Assembly (NCBI GenBank): GCA_949841465.1
Contig: CATKZW010000005.1
Span: forward strand, 42,972-106,971
Direction: 5' to 3'
DNA length: 64,000 nt
DNA from: an uncultured Oscillospiraceae bacterium
GTDB taxonomy: Bacteria; Bacillota; Clostridia; Oscillospirales; Oscillospiraceae
Part shown: positions 8,532-17,846 of the stretch, in pieces
Position numbering within the stretch: the stretch's first letter is position 1
Layout: every line of letters starts with the position of its first letter
The notes under the pieces: model-generated
Told to the model about the DNA's origin: nothing
Database searches by the model: none
Seen by the model: only the letters and a program-made list of their open reading frames with translations
Position numbers and translations under genes: made by a program

Positions 8532-11144
8532 TCACTTGATAAACTTGTCCAGCAGGCGCATAACCTCCCGCACATCAATGGGTTTGGCCACGTGGGCGTT
8601 CATGCCGCACTCCAGGCTGCGCTTCACGTCCTCGGCAAAGGCGTCGGCGGTCATTGCGATGATGGGCAGGTCCTTGTCCTCCCGCTCCAGGGAGCGGATC
8701 ACCTGGGTGGCCTCGTAACCGCCCATGACGGGCATGCGGATGTCCATGAGCACCGCGTCGTAGTACCCCACCGGGGAGGCCGCCAGCATTTCCACGCAGA
8801 TCTGGCCGTTCTCCGCCCAGTCCAGCTTCAGCCCCTCCTGGCCCAGCAGCTCGGAGGCGATCTCCCAGTTGAGCTCGTTGTCCTCCGCCAGCAGAATCTG
8901 CCTGCCGGTCAGGTCCCGGCGGGCCTCGGTCTGCACGGTCTCCTCCGCCTCCCCATCCGTCTCGACGAACTGCCGCAGGGAGTTGAACAGCGTGGAGCGG
9001 AACAGGGGCTTGGCGATGAAGCCGGTGATGCCGGCGTCCTTGGCGTCGCGCTCGATCTCCCCCCAGTCATAGGCGGATATGAGCAGGATGGGCACATCGT
9101 TCCCCTGCTCCTCCCGGATTCGGCGGGCGATGGCGATGCCGTCCATGTCGGGCAGCTTCCAGTCCAGCAGGATGATGTGGTAATCGTCCCCTCGCCTGTG
9201 CCTTCGGTTTATCATGCGCAGGGCGCTGTTGCCGTCCAGCGCCCACTCGGCCTTGACGCCGATGGACCCCAGAGAGGCCACGGTGGACTCGCACAGCTGC
9301 CGGTCGTCGTCCACCACCAGCATGTCCCAGCTGGGCAGGATCATGTCCTCCTCCATGGCGGCGGCCTTCTCCAGGTCCAGGGTGATGATAAACTCGGTGC
9401 CCTGCCCCTGCCGGCTCTTCACATCGATGGTGCCGCCCATCGCGTCCACCACGATGAACTTGGTGATGGCCATGCCCAGGCCGGTGCCCTCGGTGCGGTG
9501 GACCCGTGCGCTGTCCTCCCGGGCGAAGGAATCGAAGAGGTGCTTCTGAAACTCCTTGGACATGCCGATGCCGTTGTCCTTCACCTGGACGTGGATGCGC
9601 ACATAGTCCTCACCCCTGGGGGAGTCCTCTTCATACAGGGCCACATGGATCTCGCCGCCGTCCGGGGTGAACTTGATGGCGTTGGACAGCAGATTAATCA
9701 GCACCTGGTTCAGCCGCACGCTGTCGCAGATCACATTCTCGGCGGAGATGTCGTGGATGAATACGTCGAATTGCTGCCGCTTGGCGCGCACCTGGGGCTG
9801 GCAGATGGAGACGATGCCGTCCACCACCTCCTGGAGGGACACCTGGTCCATGTTCAGCGTCATCTTGCCGCTCTCGATCTTGGACATGTCCAGCACGTCG
9901 TTGATCAGTCCCAGCAGGTGCTTGCTGGACATGGTGATCTTTTTCAGGCAGTTCTGCACCTGCTGTTTGTCGTCGATGTTGGCGGTGGCGATGGCGGTCA
10001 TACCCACGATGGCGTTCATGGGGGTGCGGATGTCGTGGCTCATGTTGGACAAAAATTCGCTCTTGGCCCGGTTGGCGTGCTCTGCCTCCCACTGGGCGTT
10101 TTCCGCCTCCCGCTGGGCGTCTTCCGCCTCCAGCCGGGCGGCCTCCGCCGCGGCCCGGGATTCCTCCACCTCGCGCAGCTGCTGCCGGGTGAGGCCGTAA
10201 TATTTATAGAACACCAACAGCAGGGCCGCCAGGATGACAGCGCCGCTGAGCACCGTCAGCGTCCCCCATTCCGCGCTGAAGTTCCGGACAATGGAGTCCA
10301 TGGTGCCATACGGCATAAAGGTAATCAGATACCACTCGGAACGGGGCAGCCGGGTGCAGTACAGATGGTAGCGCTCCTCGCGAACGGTAAACTCATTAGA
10401 GTAGTCCTCGTTCCGCTCCATGGCGGCGGACAGCTCCTCCAGATACTGATCCGGCGTCATGCCGTTCACGTCTTCATAAATGGCGCGGACCCGCTCGAAG
10501 TAGTTATTGCGGTACGCATCGCTGCTGCGGATGACGAAGGAGCCGTCCTTGCGGATGATAAAGGAGTAAGCCCGCTCCTCGTTCTCCTCCAGGGAGAGGT
10601 GGTCGCTGATGTAGGTCACGGGCAGGCCGGCCACCAGCGCGGCGCACCCGCCCCCTGAGACGGCGGGGTGCGGCGAGGGCGTGCCCAGCAGGATTACCTT
10701 TTCTCCCTCGGCGTTGGTGCCGATGGCCACCTTTTCTTCCCTGTCCCGCAGGGAGAGCAGGAAGGGGTCCGGATCAGTGATGGTGAGCTGGGATCCATAG
10801 AGCATATCAAGCTTTCCGTCCTGCCCGCAGAAGCCCAGATAGGCGAAGTCCCGTGCCTTAGCCTGGGAGATCAGCTCCTCCCGGAGCTCCCGGTCCGAGT
10901 GGACCGCTTCGGAGGGGATGGCGTTTATCAGCGACTCCAGCTGGTTCATCTGTATATTAATGATGCTCTCAAAATGGATGGAGGTCTGCTGGCTCATGCT
11001 GGACATATACAGCGTGCCCACCTCGTTGATGGTGGTGGCGCTCTTACCGCTCATGTGGATCGCGAAGAAGGCAAAGACACACACGCACAGCAGCGCCACC
11101 CCAGCCAGGCTGGTGATGAGGAAGCGGGTGGTCTTGTTCTTCAT
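8532..11144 (-). CDS. Hybrid sensor histidine kinase with two receiver domains
   Basis: 870-residue membrane sensor kinase. A membrane segment at 8-30 and another at about 296-314 flank a roughly 260-residue extracellular sensor region (Cache-like by size, not identified by motif). A charged coiled coil (323-360) leads to the HisKA box FLSNMSHDIRTPMN with phospho-acceptor His370, then the ATPase domain (NGIGMSKE, GTGLGMAI). Two receiver domains follow: MLVVDDDRQ with LLDWKLPDMDG, and ILLAEDNEL with VLMDIRMPVMGG. It has no HPt domain of its own; that is the upstream gene, whose stop overlaps this ATG as ATGA. The start was chosen from that overlap and an upstream GGAAGGGG. Confidence 0.9.
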   Translation of the reverse strand: MKNKTTRFLITSLAGVALLCVCVFAFFAIHMSGKSATTINEVGTLYMSSMSQQTSIHFESIINIQMNQLESLINAIPSEAVHSDRELREELISQAKARDFAYLGFCGQDGKLDMLYGSQLTITDPDPFLLSLRDREEKVAIGTNAEGEKVILLGTPSPHPAVSGGGCAALVAGLPVTYISDHLSLEENEERAYSFIIRKDGSFVIRSSDAYRNNYFERVRAIYEDVNGMTPDQYLEELSAAMERNEDYSNEFTVREERYHLYCTRLPRSEWYLITFMPYGTMDSIVRNFSAEWGTLTVLSGAVILAALLLVFYKYYGLTRQQLREVEESRAAAEAARLEAEDAQREAENAQWEAEHANRAKSEFLSNMSHDIRTPMNAIVGMTAIATANIDDKQQVQNCLKKITMSSKHLLGLINDVLDMSKIESGKMTLNMDQVSLQEVVDGIVSICQPQVRAKRQQFDVFIHDISAENVICDSVRLNQVLINLLSNAIKFTPDGGEIHVALYEEDSPRGEDYVRIHVQVKDNGIGMSKEFQKHLFDSFAREDSARVHRTEGTGLGMAITKFIVVDAMGGTIDVKSRQGQGTEFIITLDLEKAAAMEEDMILPSWDMLVVDDDRQLCESTVASLGSIGVKAEWALDGNSALRMINRRHRRGDDYHIILLDWKLPDMDGIAIARRIREEQGNDVPILLISAYDWGEIERDAKDAGITGFIAKPLFRSTLFNSLRQFVETDGEAEETVQTEARRDLTGRQILLAEDNELNWEIASELLGQEGLKLDWAENGQICVEMLAASPVGYYDAVLMDIRMPVMGGYEATQVIRSLEREDKDLPIIAMTADAFAEDVKRSLECGMNAHVAKPIDVREVMRLLDKFIK

Positions 11145-11509
11145 GCCGGAGCCCCTTCCTGAAAGGTCCGTATGGCCTGCACGGTGCGCTGATAGTCCTC
11201 CTGCACCCGCCGGATGAGGTCCTCCTCGCCGGGCTGGGGCGGCCTGCCGTCCCGCAGGGCCTCGGTCAGCGCCTCGCTGGACTCCAGCAGGGTATTGAAG
11301 GCCAGGTTGCCGCACACGCCCTTGATGGTGTGGGCGGCCCGGAAGGCCTCCCCCCGGTCCCCCGCCGCCAGGGAGTCGCACAGCAGCCGGTAGCTGCCGT
11401 CGTCCAGAAACTTCAGCACGAATTTCTGCACCAGCCGCTCACTGCGCAGTCGGCCCATGGCCTCCTCATAGTCGCCGCCCATGGCGGCATAGCACTCTTT
11501 CAGCGTCAT
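11141..11509 (-). CDS. Stand-alone HPt phosphotransfer protein
   Basis: 122-residue all-helical protein with the HPt motif AAHTIKGVCGNL; His60 is the expected phosphate carrier. Such proteins shuttle phosphate between the receiver of a hybrid kinase and a final response regulator. Both neighbours overlap it by ATGA junctions: the response regulator upstream and the hybrid kinase downstream. Coupled translation and the kinase's missing HPt domain make it the likely relay link of the operon. Confidence 0.9.
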   Translation of the reverse strand: MTLKECYAAMGGDYEEAMGRLRSERLVQKFVLKFLDDGSYRLLCDSLAAGDRGEAFRAAHTIKGVCGNLAFNTLLESSEALTEALRDGRPPQPGEEDLIRRVQEDYQRTVQAIRTFQEGAPA

Positions 11510-13632
11510 ACCTGCTCCTCCTCGCCCTGCGCCTGGGGCGCGCTCTCCTCCCCGTCGATGGGGGACACCGCCGAGATGGCCTTGTCCATCAGGGCATTTT
11601 CCTTGTGGTAATAGCGGTAGTGGCCCTTCCCGTGGTTCTTCACCACATACAGAGCCTGGTCCGCCCGCTTGAACAGCGTGTCGTAATCGGTGCCCACTTC
11701 GGCGGCGCTGACCACGCCCATGCTCACCGAGATCTGGAAGTTCTCATAGCGCCCTCCGGCCAGCCGGTTGTAGATGCCGTCGATGGTGGCTTCCAGATCA
11801 TCCTTATACTCCAGGAAGATGAGGAACTCGTCTCCGCCCACCCGGGCGGCTATGTCGCCGCCCCGGATGCTGCGTCGCATCCGGTCGGCCAGATACTTCA
11901 GCACCTGATCGCCGAACATGTGGCCGTAGGTGTCGTTGGCGGACTTGAAATAGTCCAGGTCCAAAATAGCCAAGGCATAGTGCCCGTCGGGCCGGTCCTC
12001 CATCCGCTCCATGATCCGTTTTTTTGCATAGGCATGGTTGAGCAGGCCGGTGAGCTCGTCGTGGGAGGCCTGCCGCTCCAGGTTTTCCAGCTGGAGGCGG
12101 GAGGAGTGGATATCCATGGCTTTGCCGATGCAGCCTGTGTAGCGCGGGGGCTCCTCGAAGGACCAGGAGGCCCGGGCGATAATCCGGTGCCAGCGCTCCT
12201 CCTCGCCCACATGGAGCTTGCAGTCGTAGGTCACCACCGGGTTGCCGGGGGTGGTGGAGTGGAGGGCGTCGGCCAGATTGTCCCGGTCTCGAGGATCGAA
12301 AATAGTTAGGGCCTGAGGGTCCTGAAATGGGTCCATCACTATTTCGGGCAGCCCCAGCTTCTCCGCGCCCCAGGAGGTGAGGGACAGGGAGGGGGGAGTA
12401 ACGGTGTATTCGAATTGGATTTCCTTGGTGAGCGAAGCAAAGAAGGTGTACTTCATCCGCTCGTGCTCCAGCAGCTCCAGGGTCCGCTCGGAGGCGGTGA
12501 GCTCCTCGTGCTTGTGCAGCTCTCGGGCTACGTTTTGCACCTCCCTCTGGTTACGGCGCTGAACGTCGTCGCCGGCCAGCTCCGCCTGGATGTCGTCCGC
12601 GCAGTCCCGCAGGCAGTCCATCACCAGAGGGTTGAAGGTGCCGCACTCCCCGCCGAGGATCATCCGGACGGCCTGATCGTGGGTAAACGCGGGCTTATAC
12701 ACCCGCTCGGAGGTCAGCGCGTCGTACACGTCGGCCAGCGCCACCATCTGGGCGGAGATAGGAATTTCGTCCTCCTTCAGCCCGTCCGGGTAACCCCGGC
12801 CGTCCCACCGCTCGTGGTGCCAGCGGCAGATCTCGTACGCGGCCTTCACCAGCGGCTCGTCCTGGTAAAAGGGCAGGGCCTCCAGCATCTTGGCCCCCTC
12901 CATAGAGTGGGTCTTCATGATGGCGAACTCCTCGTCGGTGAACCGCCCCGGCTTGTTGAGGATTTCCTCTGGGATGGCGATCTTGCCGATGTCGTGGAGG
13001 GCGGAAGCGGTGCTGATGACGGAGATGTCCGTCTGGGTCAGGTGATACCTGTCTGTGCGCCGGACCAGGGCTTTGAGCATGATCTCGGTGAGCATATGGA
13101 CATGGCGGACATGCAGACCGCTCTCGCCGTTGCGGAACTCCACGATGTGGCTGAGCACGTCAATCATCAGGCTGCTGCGGTGCTCCTTCTCGTAAATCTG
13201 CTCTGTCACCAGGGAGGCCAGCTTTTTCTGCTTGGCGTACAGCAGGATGGTGTTCACTACCCGGCGGTGGACGATGAGCGCGTCGAAGGGCCGGCTGATA
13301 AAGTCGGTGATGCCCAGCTCGAAGGCCCGCTCAATGTGGCTGGAGCCCCGCTCCGCAGAGATCATGATCACCGGGATATCCTCAATCCAGTGGTATTTGT
13401 TCATCATGTTCAGCACGCCGAAGCCGTCCATCTCCGGCATGACGATGTCCAGCAGGACCAGGGAGATTTCCGGGCCGTGCTTTTGCAGCATGGCCACGCC
13501 CTCCTTGCCGTTTTCCGCCTCAATAATATCAAACTCGCCGCCCAGCATATCCGCCAGGATGGCGCGGTTCATCTCTGAATCGTCCACAATGAGTATGGTC
13601 TGTTTGGCAACCATTCCCTCCAAGGCATCCAT
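11506..13632 (-). CDS. Response regulator with HD-GYP and GGDEF domains
   Basis: About 708 residues in the order REC, HD-GYP, PAS-like, GGDEF. REC: TILIVDDSEMNRA with the phospho-Asp in LLDIVMPEMDG. HD-GYP: HDIGKIAIPEEILNKPG and HHERWDGRGYPDGL, intact metal ligands for c-di-GMP hydrolysis. GGDEF: ILDLDYFKSANDTYGH and the exact GGDEF signature, so diguanylate cyclase activity is expected too. The start is uncertain: ATG at 13632, TTG at 13623 (best spaced from AAGGGG) or ATG at 13614; all keep the REC domain. The gene heads a three-gene operon with an HPt protein and hybrid kinase, directly upstream of the flagellar operon. Confidence 0.9.
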   Translation of the reverse strand: MDALEGMVAKQTILIVDDSEMNRAILADMLGGEFDIIEAENGKEGVAMLQKHGPEISLVLLDIVMPEMDGFGVLNMMNKYHWIEDIPVIMISAERGSSHIERAFELGITDFISRPFDALIVHRRVVNTILLYAKQKKLASLVTEQIYEKEHRSSLMIDVLSHIVEFRNGESGLHVRHVHMLTEIMLKALVRRTDRYHLTQTDISVISTASALHDIGKIAIPEEILNKPGRFTDEEFAIMKTHSMEGAKMLEALPFYQDEPLVKAAYEICRWHHERWDGRGYPDGLKEDEIPISAQMVALADVYDALTSERVYKPAFTHDQAVRMILGGECGTFNPLVMDCLRDCADDIQAELAGDDVQRRNQREVQNVARELHKHEELTASERTLELLEHERMKYTFFASLTKEIQFEYTVTPPSLSLTSWGAEKLGLPEIVMDPFQDPQALTIFDPRDRDNLADALHSTTPGNPVVTYDCKLHVGEEERWHRIIARASWSFEEPPRYTGCIGKAMDIHSSRLQLENLERQASHDELTGLLNHAYAKKRIMERMEDRPDGHYALAILDLDYFKSANDTYGHMFGDQVLKYLADRMRRSIRGGDIAARVGGDEFLIFLEYKDDLEATIDGIYNRLAGGRYENFQISVSMGVVSAAEVGTDYDTLFKRADQALYVVKNHGKGHYRYYHKENALMDKAISAVSPIDGEESAPQAQGEEEQV

Positions 13633-13743
13633 CCCCTTTTCAGAACATAGCCGTGTGCCTCCGGGCCCGCTGCGGGGTCCCTGGCCGGGTTCTCCCCGCC
13701 CCCGGCTTCCGGCGGCAGGGCACAAACTCTCACGATAGGGTTT

Positions 13744-13773
13744 ATTATAGCACAGCTCCATAGGGAAACACAA
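13744..13773 (-). promoter_or_regulatory. Candidate promoter of the signalling operon
   Basis: Minus-strand TTGTGT, 18 bases, TATAAT. Predicted start near 13737, leaving a GC-rich leader of about 100 bases with GTGCC/GGCAC pairing ends. Confidence 0.5.
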
Positions 13774-13841
13774 GAATGATTTTGGAATTTGGGCCGGCGT
13801 GTCTTTTCTGGAAAATGAGCTGGAAAATGATACGATTTCCC

Positions 13842-13870
13842 TTTACATTTCCCACCGATGGGTATACAAT
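13842..13870 (+). promoter_or_regulatory. Sigma-A-type promoter for the MBL hydrolase gene
   Basis: TTTACA, 17-base spacer, TACAAT; each hexamer matches consensus at 5 of 6 positions. It lies about 50 bases before the GTG start at 13922. Confidence 0.65.
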
Positions 13871-13921
13871 GCAGTTAGGGAAACTAGACAACATAAGCAG
13901 AGAGAATAGAGGTGTTTTTAG

Positions 13922-15517
13922 GTGAAACTTACATTCTTCGGCGCGGCCAAGGCGGTCACCGGCAGCTGCCATTGTGTGGAGGCCAACGGGCACAAGGTGC
14001 TCATTGACTGCGGCCTGCAGCAGGGCAAGGATGAGCGGGACAACCGCGAGCTGGACTTTGCCCCGTCCTACATCGACGACGTGGTGGTCACCCATGCCCA
14101 CATCGACCACTCGGGCCGCATCCCCCTGCTGGTGAAGCAGGGCTTTGCGGGCAACATCTACTGCACCCGGCTGACGGCGGAGCTGCTGTCCATCATGCTG
14201 CGGGACTCCGCCCAGATCCAGGAGAACGACGCGGCCTACGAAAACCAGAAGGGGCAGCGCGCCGGCAAGCCGCCGGTGGAGCCGCTGTACACCCTGGTGG
14301 ACGTGGAAAAGGCCCTGCGGCACATCGTCACCTGCGAGTACGGCCAGGAGCTGGAGCTGACCGACGGCATCAAAATCCGCTTTGTGGACGCGGGCCATCT
14401 GCTGGGCTCGGCCTGCGTGGAGATGTGGCTGACGGAGGAGGGCGTGACGAAAAAGATCGTCTTCTCCGGCGACATCGGCAACCGCAAGACCCCCATCATC
14501 CGCTCCCCCCAGCCCATCACCGAGGCAGACTATGTGGTCACCGAGAGCACCTATGGCGACCGCCTGCACAACGTGAAGGAGAAGCCGGACTACTCCGGCG
14601 AACTGGCCCAGGTCATTGAGGAGACCCTGTCCGGGGAGGGCAACCTGGTGATCCCCTCCTTCGCCGTGGGCCGCACCCAGGAGCTGCTGTACTTCATCCG
14701 GCAGATCAAGGAACAGCATCTGGTGACCTGCGACCCGGATTTCCAGGTGTACGTGGACTCCCCGCTGGCGGGGGCGGCCACGGAGATTTTCTCCGGCGAC
14801 CTGACCGGCTACCTGGACGAGGAGTCGGCGGAAAAGCTGCGGGGCGGGGCGCTGTTCCGCTTCCCGGGGCTGAACATCACCGAGAGCACCGATGAGTCCC
14901 GGGGGCTGAACCTGGACGCCCGGCCCAAGGTCATCATATCCGCCTCCGGCATGTGCGACGCGGGCCGCATCCGCCACCACCTTAAGCACAACCTGTGGCG
15001 GCCGGAGTGCACCATCCTGTTTGTGGGCTATCAGGCGGAGGGCTCCCTGGGCCGCCGCATTCTGGACGGGGCCCCCAGAGTGAAGCTGTTCGGCGAGGAG
15101 ATCGCCGTGCGGGCCCGGATCGTCCGCTTCCACGGCCTGAGCTCCCACGCCGACCGGGACGGGCTGGTGCGGTGGATCAACCGTTACACCCCCAAGCCCC
15201 AGCAGGTGTTCGTGGTCCACGGCGACGAGCGGGCCGCAGTGAACTACACCCAGACCCTGACGGAGATGGGCTTCGCCGCCCACGCGCCCAACTACGAGGA
15301 GGTCTATGACCTGCTGGAAAACCGCATGATCGCCCCGGGCATTGCCCTGGAGCCCAAGGCGGCCCCGGTGGACCTCGGTTCCCCCGCCTACCGGCGGCTG
15401 GAGGACATCGGCCGAAAGCTCATGGACGTCATCGCCCACAACAAGGGGGGCTCCAACAAGGACCTGGGCAAATTCGCCGACCAGATCCGAGCCCTTATCT
15501 CCAAGTGGGACCGGTAA
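13922..15517 (+). CDS. MBL-fold/beta-CASP/RMMBL hydrolase (RNA-processing family)
   Basis: 531-residue metallo-beta-lactamase protein of the CPSF/Ysh1-like beta-CASP class, which in bacteria act as RNases. Zinc motif THAHIDHSG at residues 57-65 (HxHxDH); further ligands in VDAGHLLGSAC and VFSGDIGNR. The beta-CASP part has YVDSPLAG and VIISASGMCDAGRIRHHLKH; the C-terminal RMMBL motif is FHGLSSHADRDGLVRWI. Start is GTG, eight bases after GAGGTG. It is a single-gene unit with its own promoter and a terminator shared with glmM. The natural substrate cannot be read from sequence. Confidence 0.9.
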   Translation: MKLTFFGAAKAVTGSCHCVEANGHKVLIDCGLQQGKDERDNRELDFAPSYIDDVVVTHAHIDHSGRIPLLVKQGFAGNIYCTRLTAELLSIMLRDSAQIQENDAAYENQKGQRAGKPPVEPLYTLVDVEKALRHIVTCEYGQELELTDGIKIRFVDAGHLLGSACVEMWLTEEGVTKKIVFSGDIGNRKTPIIRSPQPITEADYVVTESTYGDRLHNVKEKPDYSGELAQVIEETLSGEGNLVIPSFAVGRTQELLYFIRQIKEQHLVTCDPDFQVYVDSPLAGAATEIFSGDLTGYLDEESAEKLRGGALFRFPGLNITESTDESRGLNLDARPKVIISASGMCDAGRIRHHLKHNLWRPECTILFVGYQAEGSLGRRILDGAPRVKLFGEEIAVRARIVRFHGLSSHADRDGLVRWINRYTPKPQQVFVVHGDERAAVNYTQTLTEMGFAAHAPNYEEVYDLLENRMIAPGIALEPKAAPVDLGSPAYRRLEDIGRKLMDVIAHNKGGSNKDLGKFADQIRALISKWDR

Positions 15518-15534
15518 GCTGCATATCGCCCAAG

Positions 15535-15571
15535 AAAAAGCCCCCGGAGGACTTCTCCGGGAGCTTTTTTG
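15535..15571. terminator. Bidirectional terminator between MBL hydrolase and glmM
   Basis: Stem CCCGGAG/CTCCGGG with a five-base loop, T6 on the plus side and A5 on the other, so it can stop both convergent transcripts. Confidence 0.8.
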
Positions 15572-15575
15572 CCTT

Positions 15576-16946
15576 TTATTCCGCTTTGTGTCCCTGGGCG
15601 GCGATGACGTCCACCACCCGCTGGGCCAGGCTCCGGCACTGGTCCTTCCCGGGGGCCTCCACCATCACCCGCACCACCGGCTCGGTGCCGGACTCCCGCA
15701 CCAGGATGCGGCCCGTGTCCCCCAGCTCAACCGCCACGGCCTGCACCGCCGCCTGCACGGCGGGGTCGTCCTGGGCGGTTTTCTTGTCCTTCACCCGCAC
15801 GTTGATGAGCACCTGGGGATAGATGGTCACCGGCTCGGCCAGACGGCTCAGCGCCTCCTTCTTGGCCATCATGACCTCCATGATCTTCAGGGAGGTGAGG
15901 ATGCCGTCCCCCGTCCGGGCGTACTTGGAAAAGATGATGTGCCCCGACTGCTCGCCGCCGATGCGGTGCCCGCCGTGCACCATCTCCTCGTACACGTACT
16001 TGTCCCCCACGGCGGTTTTCTTGTAGTCGATGCCCGCCGCGTCAAAGGCCTTGTACAGGCCGAAGTTGGACATGACGGTGGTCACCACCGTGTTGGTCAG
16101 CAGCTTGCCCCGCTCCTTCATGTACAGGCCGTACAGGTACATGATCTGATCGCCGTTGACCACGCTGCCCTTTTCGTCCACCGCCAGGCAGCGGTCCGCG
16201 TCCCCGTCGAAGGCAAAGCCTGCGTCGCAGCCGTGATCCACCACGTATTTGCGCAGCCCGTCGATGTGGGTGGAGCCCGCGTCCAGGTTGATGTTCAGCC
16301 CGTCGGGCTGGTCGTTGATGACGTGCACGTCCGCCCCCAGGGAACGGAACACGTTGGGCGCGATGGACCAGGCGGAGCCGTTGGCGCAGTCCAGGGCGAT
16401 CTTCTTCCCCCGGAAGGAGTACACCGCCAGGGAGATGAGATACCCCATGTAGCGGTTGCGCCCGGCGCTGTGGTCCACGATGCTGCCCACCCCGTCGTTG
16501 GTGGCAAAGGGCAGCCTGGACATAGGCCGCCCATCCACCTCCAGACAGCCGTCCAGATAGTCCTCCACCAGGCGGATGGTGGCCTCGTCCATCTTCTCCC
16601 CCTCCCGGTTGAGCAGCTTGATGCCGTTGTCGTAGTAGGGGTTGTGGGAGGCGGAGATCATCACGCCGCAGTCAAAGCCGTCCGTCCGGGTGACGTAGGA
16701 CACGGAGGGGGTGGTGGTGACGTGGAGCAGGTACACGTCCGCCCCGGAGGCGGCCATACCCGCGCTGATGGCGTACTCCAGCACGTAGCTGGAGCGCCGG
16801 GTATCCTTGCCCACCACGATGCGGGCCCGGTCCCCGCCCCGGCCGTAGTACCAGCCCAGGAACCGGCCCACCTCGTAGGCATGGTCGGCAGTGAGCTCCA
16901 CGTTTGCCTTGCCCCGGAAACCGTCGGTGCCGAAATATTTACCCAT
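15576..16946 (-). CDS. glmM: Phosphoglucosamine mutase
   Basis: Converts glucosamine-6-phosphate to glucosamine-1-phosphate for peptidoglycan precursor UDP-GlcNAc. 456 residues; opening MGKYFGTDGFRGKAN is the GlmM signature, active Ser100 sits in MISASHNPYYDNG, the metal loop is FAFDGDADRCLAVDE, and the sugar-specificity loop and phosphate-binding RESGTEPVVRVMVE are present. Cytoplasmic. It follows by 4 bases a beta-helix protein whose family also handles sugar nucleotides, which suggests co-expression. Confidence 0.96.
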   Translation of the reverse strand: MGKYFGTDGFRGKANVELTADHAYEVGRFLGWYYGRGGDRARIVVGKDTRRSSYVLEYAISAGMAASGADVYLLHVTTTPSVSYVTRTDGFDCGVMISASHNPYYDNGIKLLNREGEKMDEATIRLVEDYLDGCLEVDGRPMSRLPFATNDGVGSIVDHSAGRNRYMGYLISLAVYSFRGKKIALDCANGSAWSIAPNVFRSLGADVHVINDQPDGLNINLDAGSTHIDGLRKYVVDHGCDAGFAFDGDADRCLAVDEKGSVVNGDQIMYLYGLYMKERGKLLTNTVVTTVMSNFGLYKAFDAAGIDYKKTAVGDKYVYEEMVHGGHRIGGEQSGHIIFSKYARTGDGILTSLKIMEVMMAKKEALSRLAEPVTIYPQVLINVRVKDKKTAQDDPAVQAAVQAVAVELGDTGRILVRESGTEPVVRVMVEAPGKDQCRSLAQRVVDVIAAQGHKAE

Positions 16947-16950
16947 AAGC

Positions 16951-17619
16951 TCAATCTTCCTTTCGCTTGGGGACGATAACCCCGCCCGTTTTATAGATGC
17001 TGTCCGCCGGGACCACGCCCCGGACGCAGGACACGGGATAGACGCTGCTGCGGGGGCCGATGACGGTGCCCGGATTGAGTACGCTGTTGCAGCCCACCTC
17101 CACGCAGTCGCCCAGGATAGCGCCGAACTTTTTCCGGCCCGTCTCCATGGCCTCGCCCTGGTTTTTCACCACCACAAGCGTCTTGTCGGACTTCACGTTG
17201 GAGGTGATGGACCCCGCCCCCATGTGACTCTTGTAGCCCAGGATGGAGTCGCCCACGTAATTGTAGTGGGGCGTCTGGACGTTGTCAAACAGGATCACAT
17301 TTTTCAGCTCCACGGAATTGCCCACCACGCAATTGGCCCCCACCAGGGCGGAGCCCCGGATGAAAGCGCAGTGGCGTATTTCCGTGTTTGGGCCGATGAT
17401 GCAGGGCGCGCCCAAAAAGGCAGAGTGGGCGATCCGGGCCGTCTGGTGTACCCAGATCTGACTGCCCATCTCCTCGTACTCCTCCCCCAGGGTGGGGCCC
17501 AGGGCGATAATCAGCTCCTTGATGCCGTCCAGCGCTTGCCAGGGGTATGTAAAGCGAGCCAGATAGTCCCCGGCCAGGGTGTGGCTCAGGTCGAACAGCC
17601 CGCTTGTTTTCAAATCCAT
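16951..17619 (-). CDS. Left-handed beta-helix (GlmU-like) acyl/nucleotidyl transferase-related protein
   Basis: 222 residues from ATG 17619, nine bases after AAGGAGG; a longer reading adds an implausible Cys/Phe tail. The centre is a hexapeptide-repeat beta helix (IWVHQTARIAHSAF, CIIGPNTEIRHCAFIRGSALVG, VGNSVELKNVILFDN). It resembles the C-terminal helix domain of GlmU but has no pyrophosphorylase domain. Annotated relatives are often called UDP-N-acetylglucosamine pyrophosphorylase-related. Being joined to glmM it may act in amino-sugar activation, but the reaction is not shown. Confidence 0.75.
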   Translation of the reverse strand: MDLKTSGLFDLSHTLAGDYLARFTYPWQALDGIKELIIALGPTLGEEYEEMGSQIWVHQTARIAHSAFLGAPCIIGPNTEIRHCAFIRGSALVGANCVVGNSVELKNVILFDNVQTPHYNYVGDSILGYKSHMGAGSITSNVKSDKTLVVVKNQGEAMETGRKKFGAILGDCVEVGCNSVLNPGTVIGPRSSVYPVSCVRGVVPADSIYKTGGVIVPKRKED

Positions 17620-17632
17620 AATAAATGCCTCC

Positions 17633-17836
17633 TTATTTTTCGCTTTTCCAGTACCGGTAAAGCAGAATACACAGCCATATATAAAATGCATCCTTTGTAA
17701 TCATGGCGATGATCCTGCTTGCCTGAACGGGCACGGCGCCGGTTATCATATAAGTCACCAACCGCGCCTCAAAGTCCGCCAAAAAGATTCCCAGCACGCA
17801 GAGAATACATAAGAAAATAAGAAATCTCTTTTTCAT
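17633..17836 (-). CDS. Small membrane protein of unknown function
   Basis: 67 residues from an ATG five bases after GAGGTGG. Two hydrophobic helices: FLIFLCILCVLGIFLADF near the N-terminus and DAFYIWLCILLYRY near the C-terminus, with a Lys/Arg-rich start. It lies 11 bases after the Gx-type transporter gene, in the same operon. No family was recognised. Confidence 0.6.
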   Translation of the reverse strand: MKKRFLIFLCILCVLGIFLADFEARLVTYMITGAVPVQASRIIAMITKDAFYIWLCILLYRYWKSEK

Positions 17837-17846
17837 GCGGACCACC

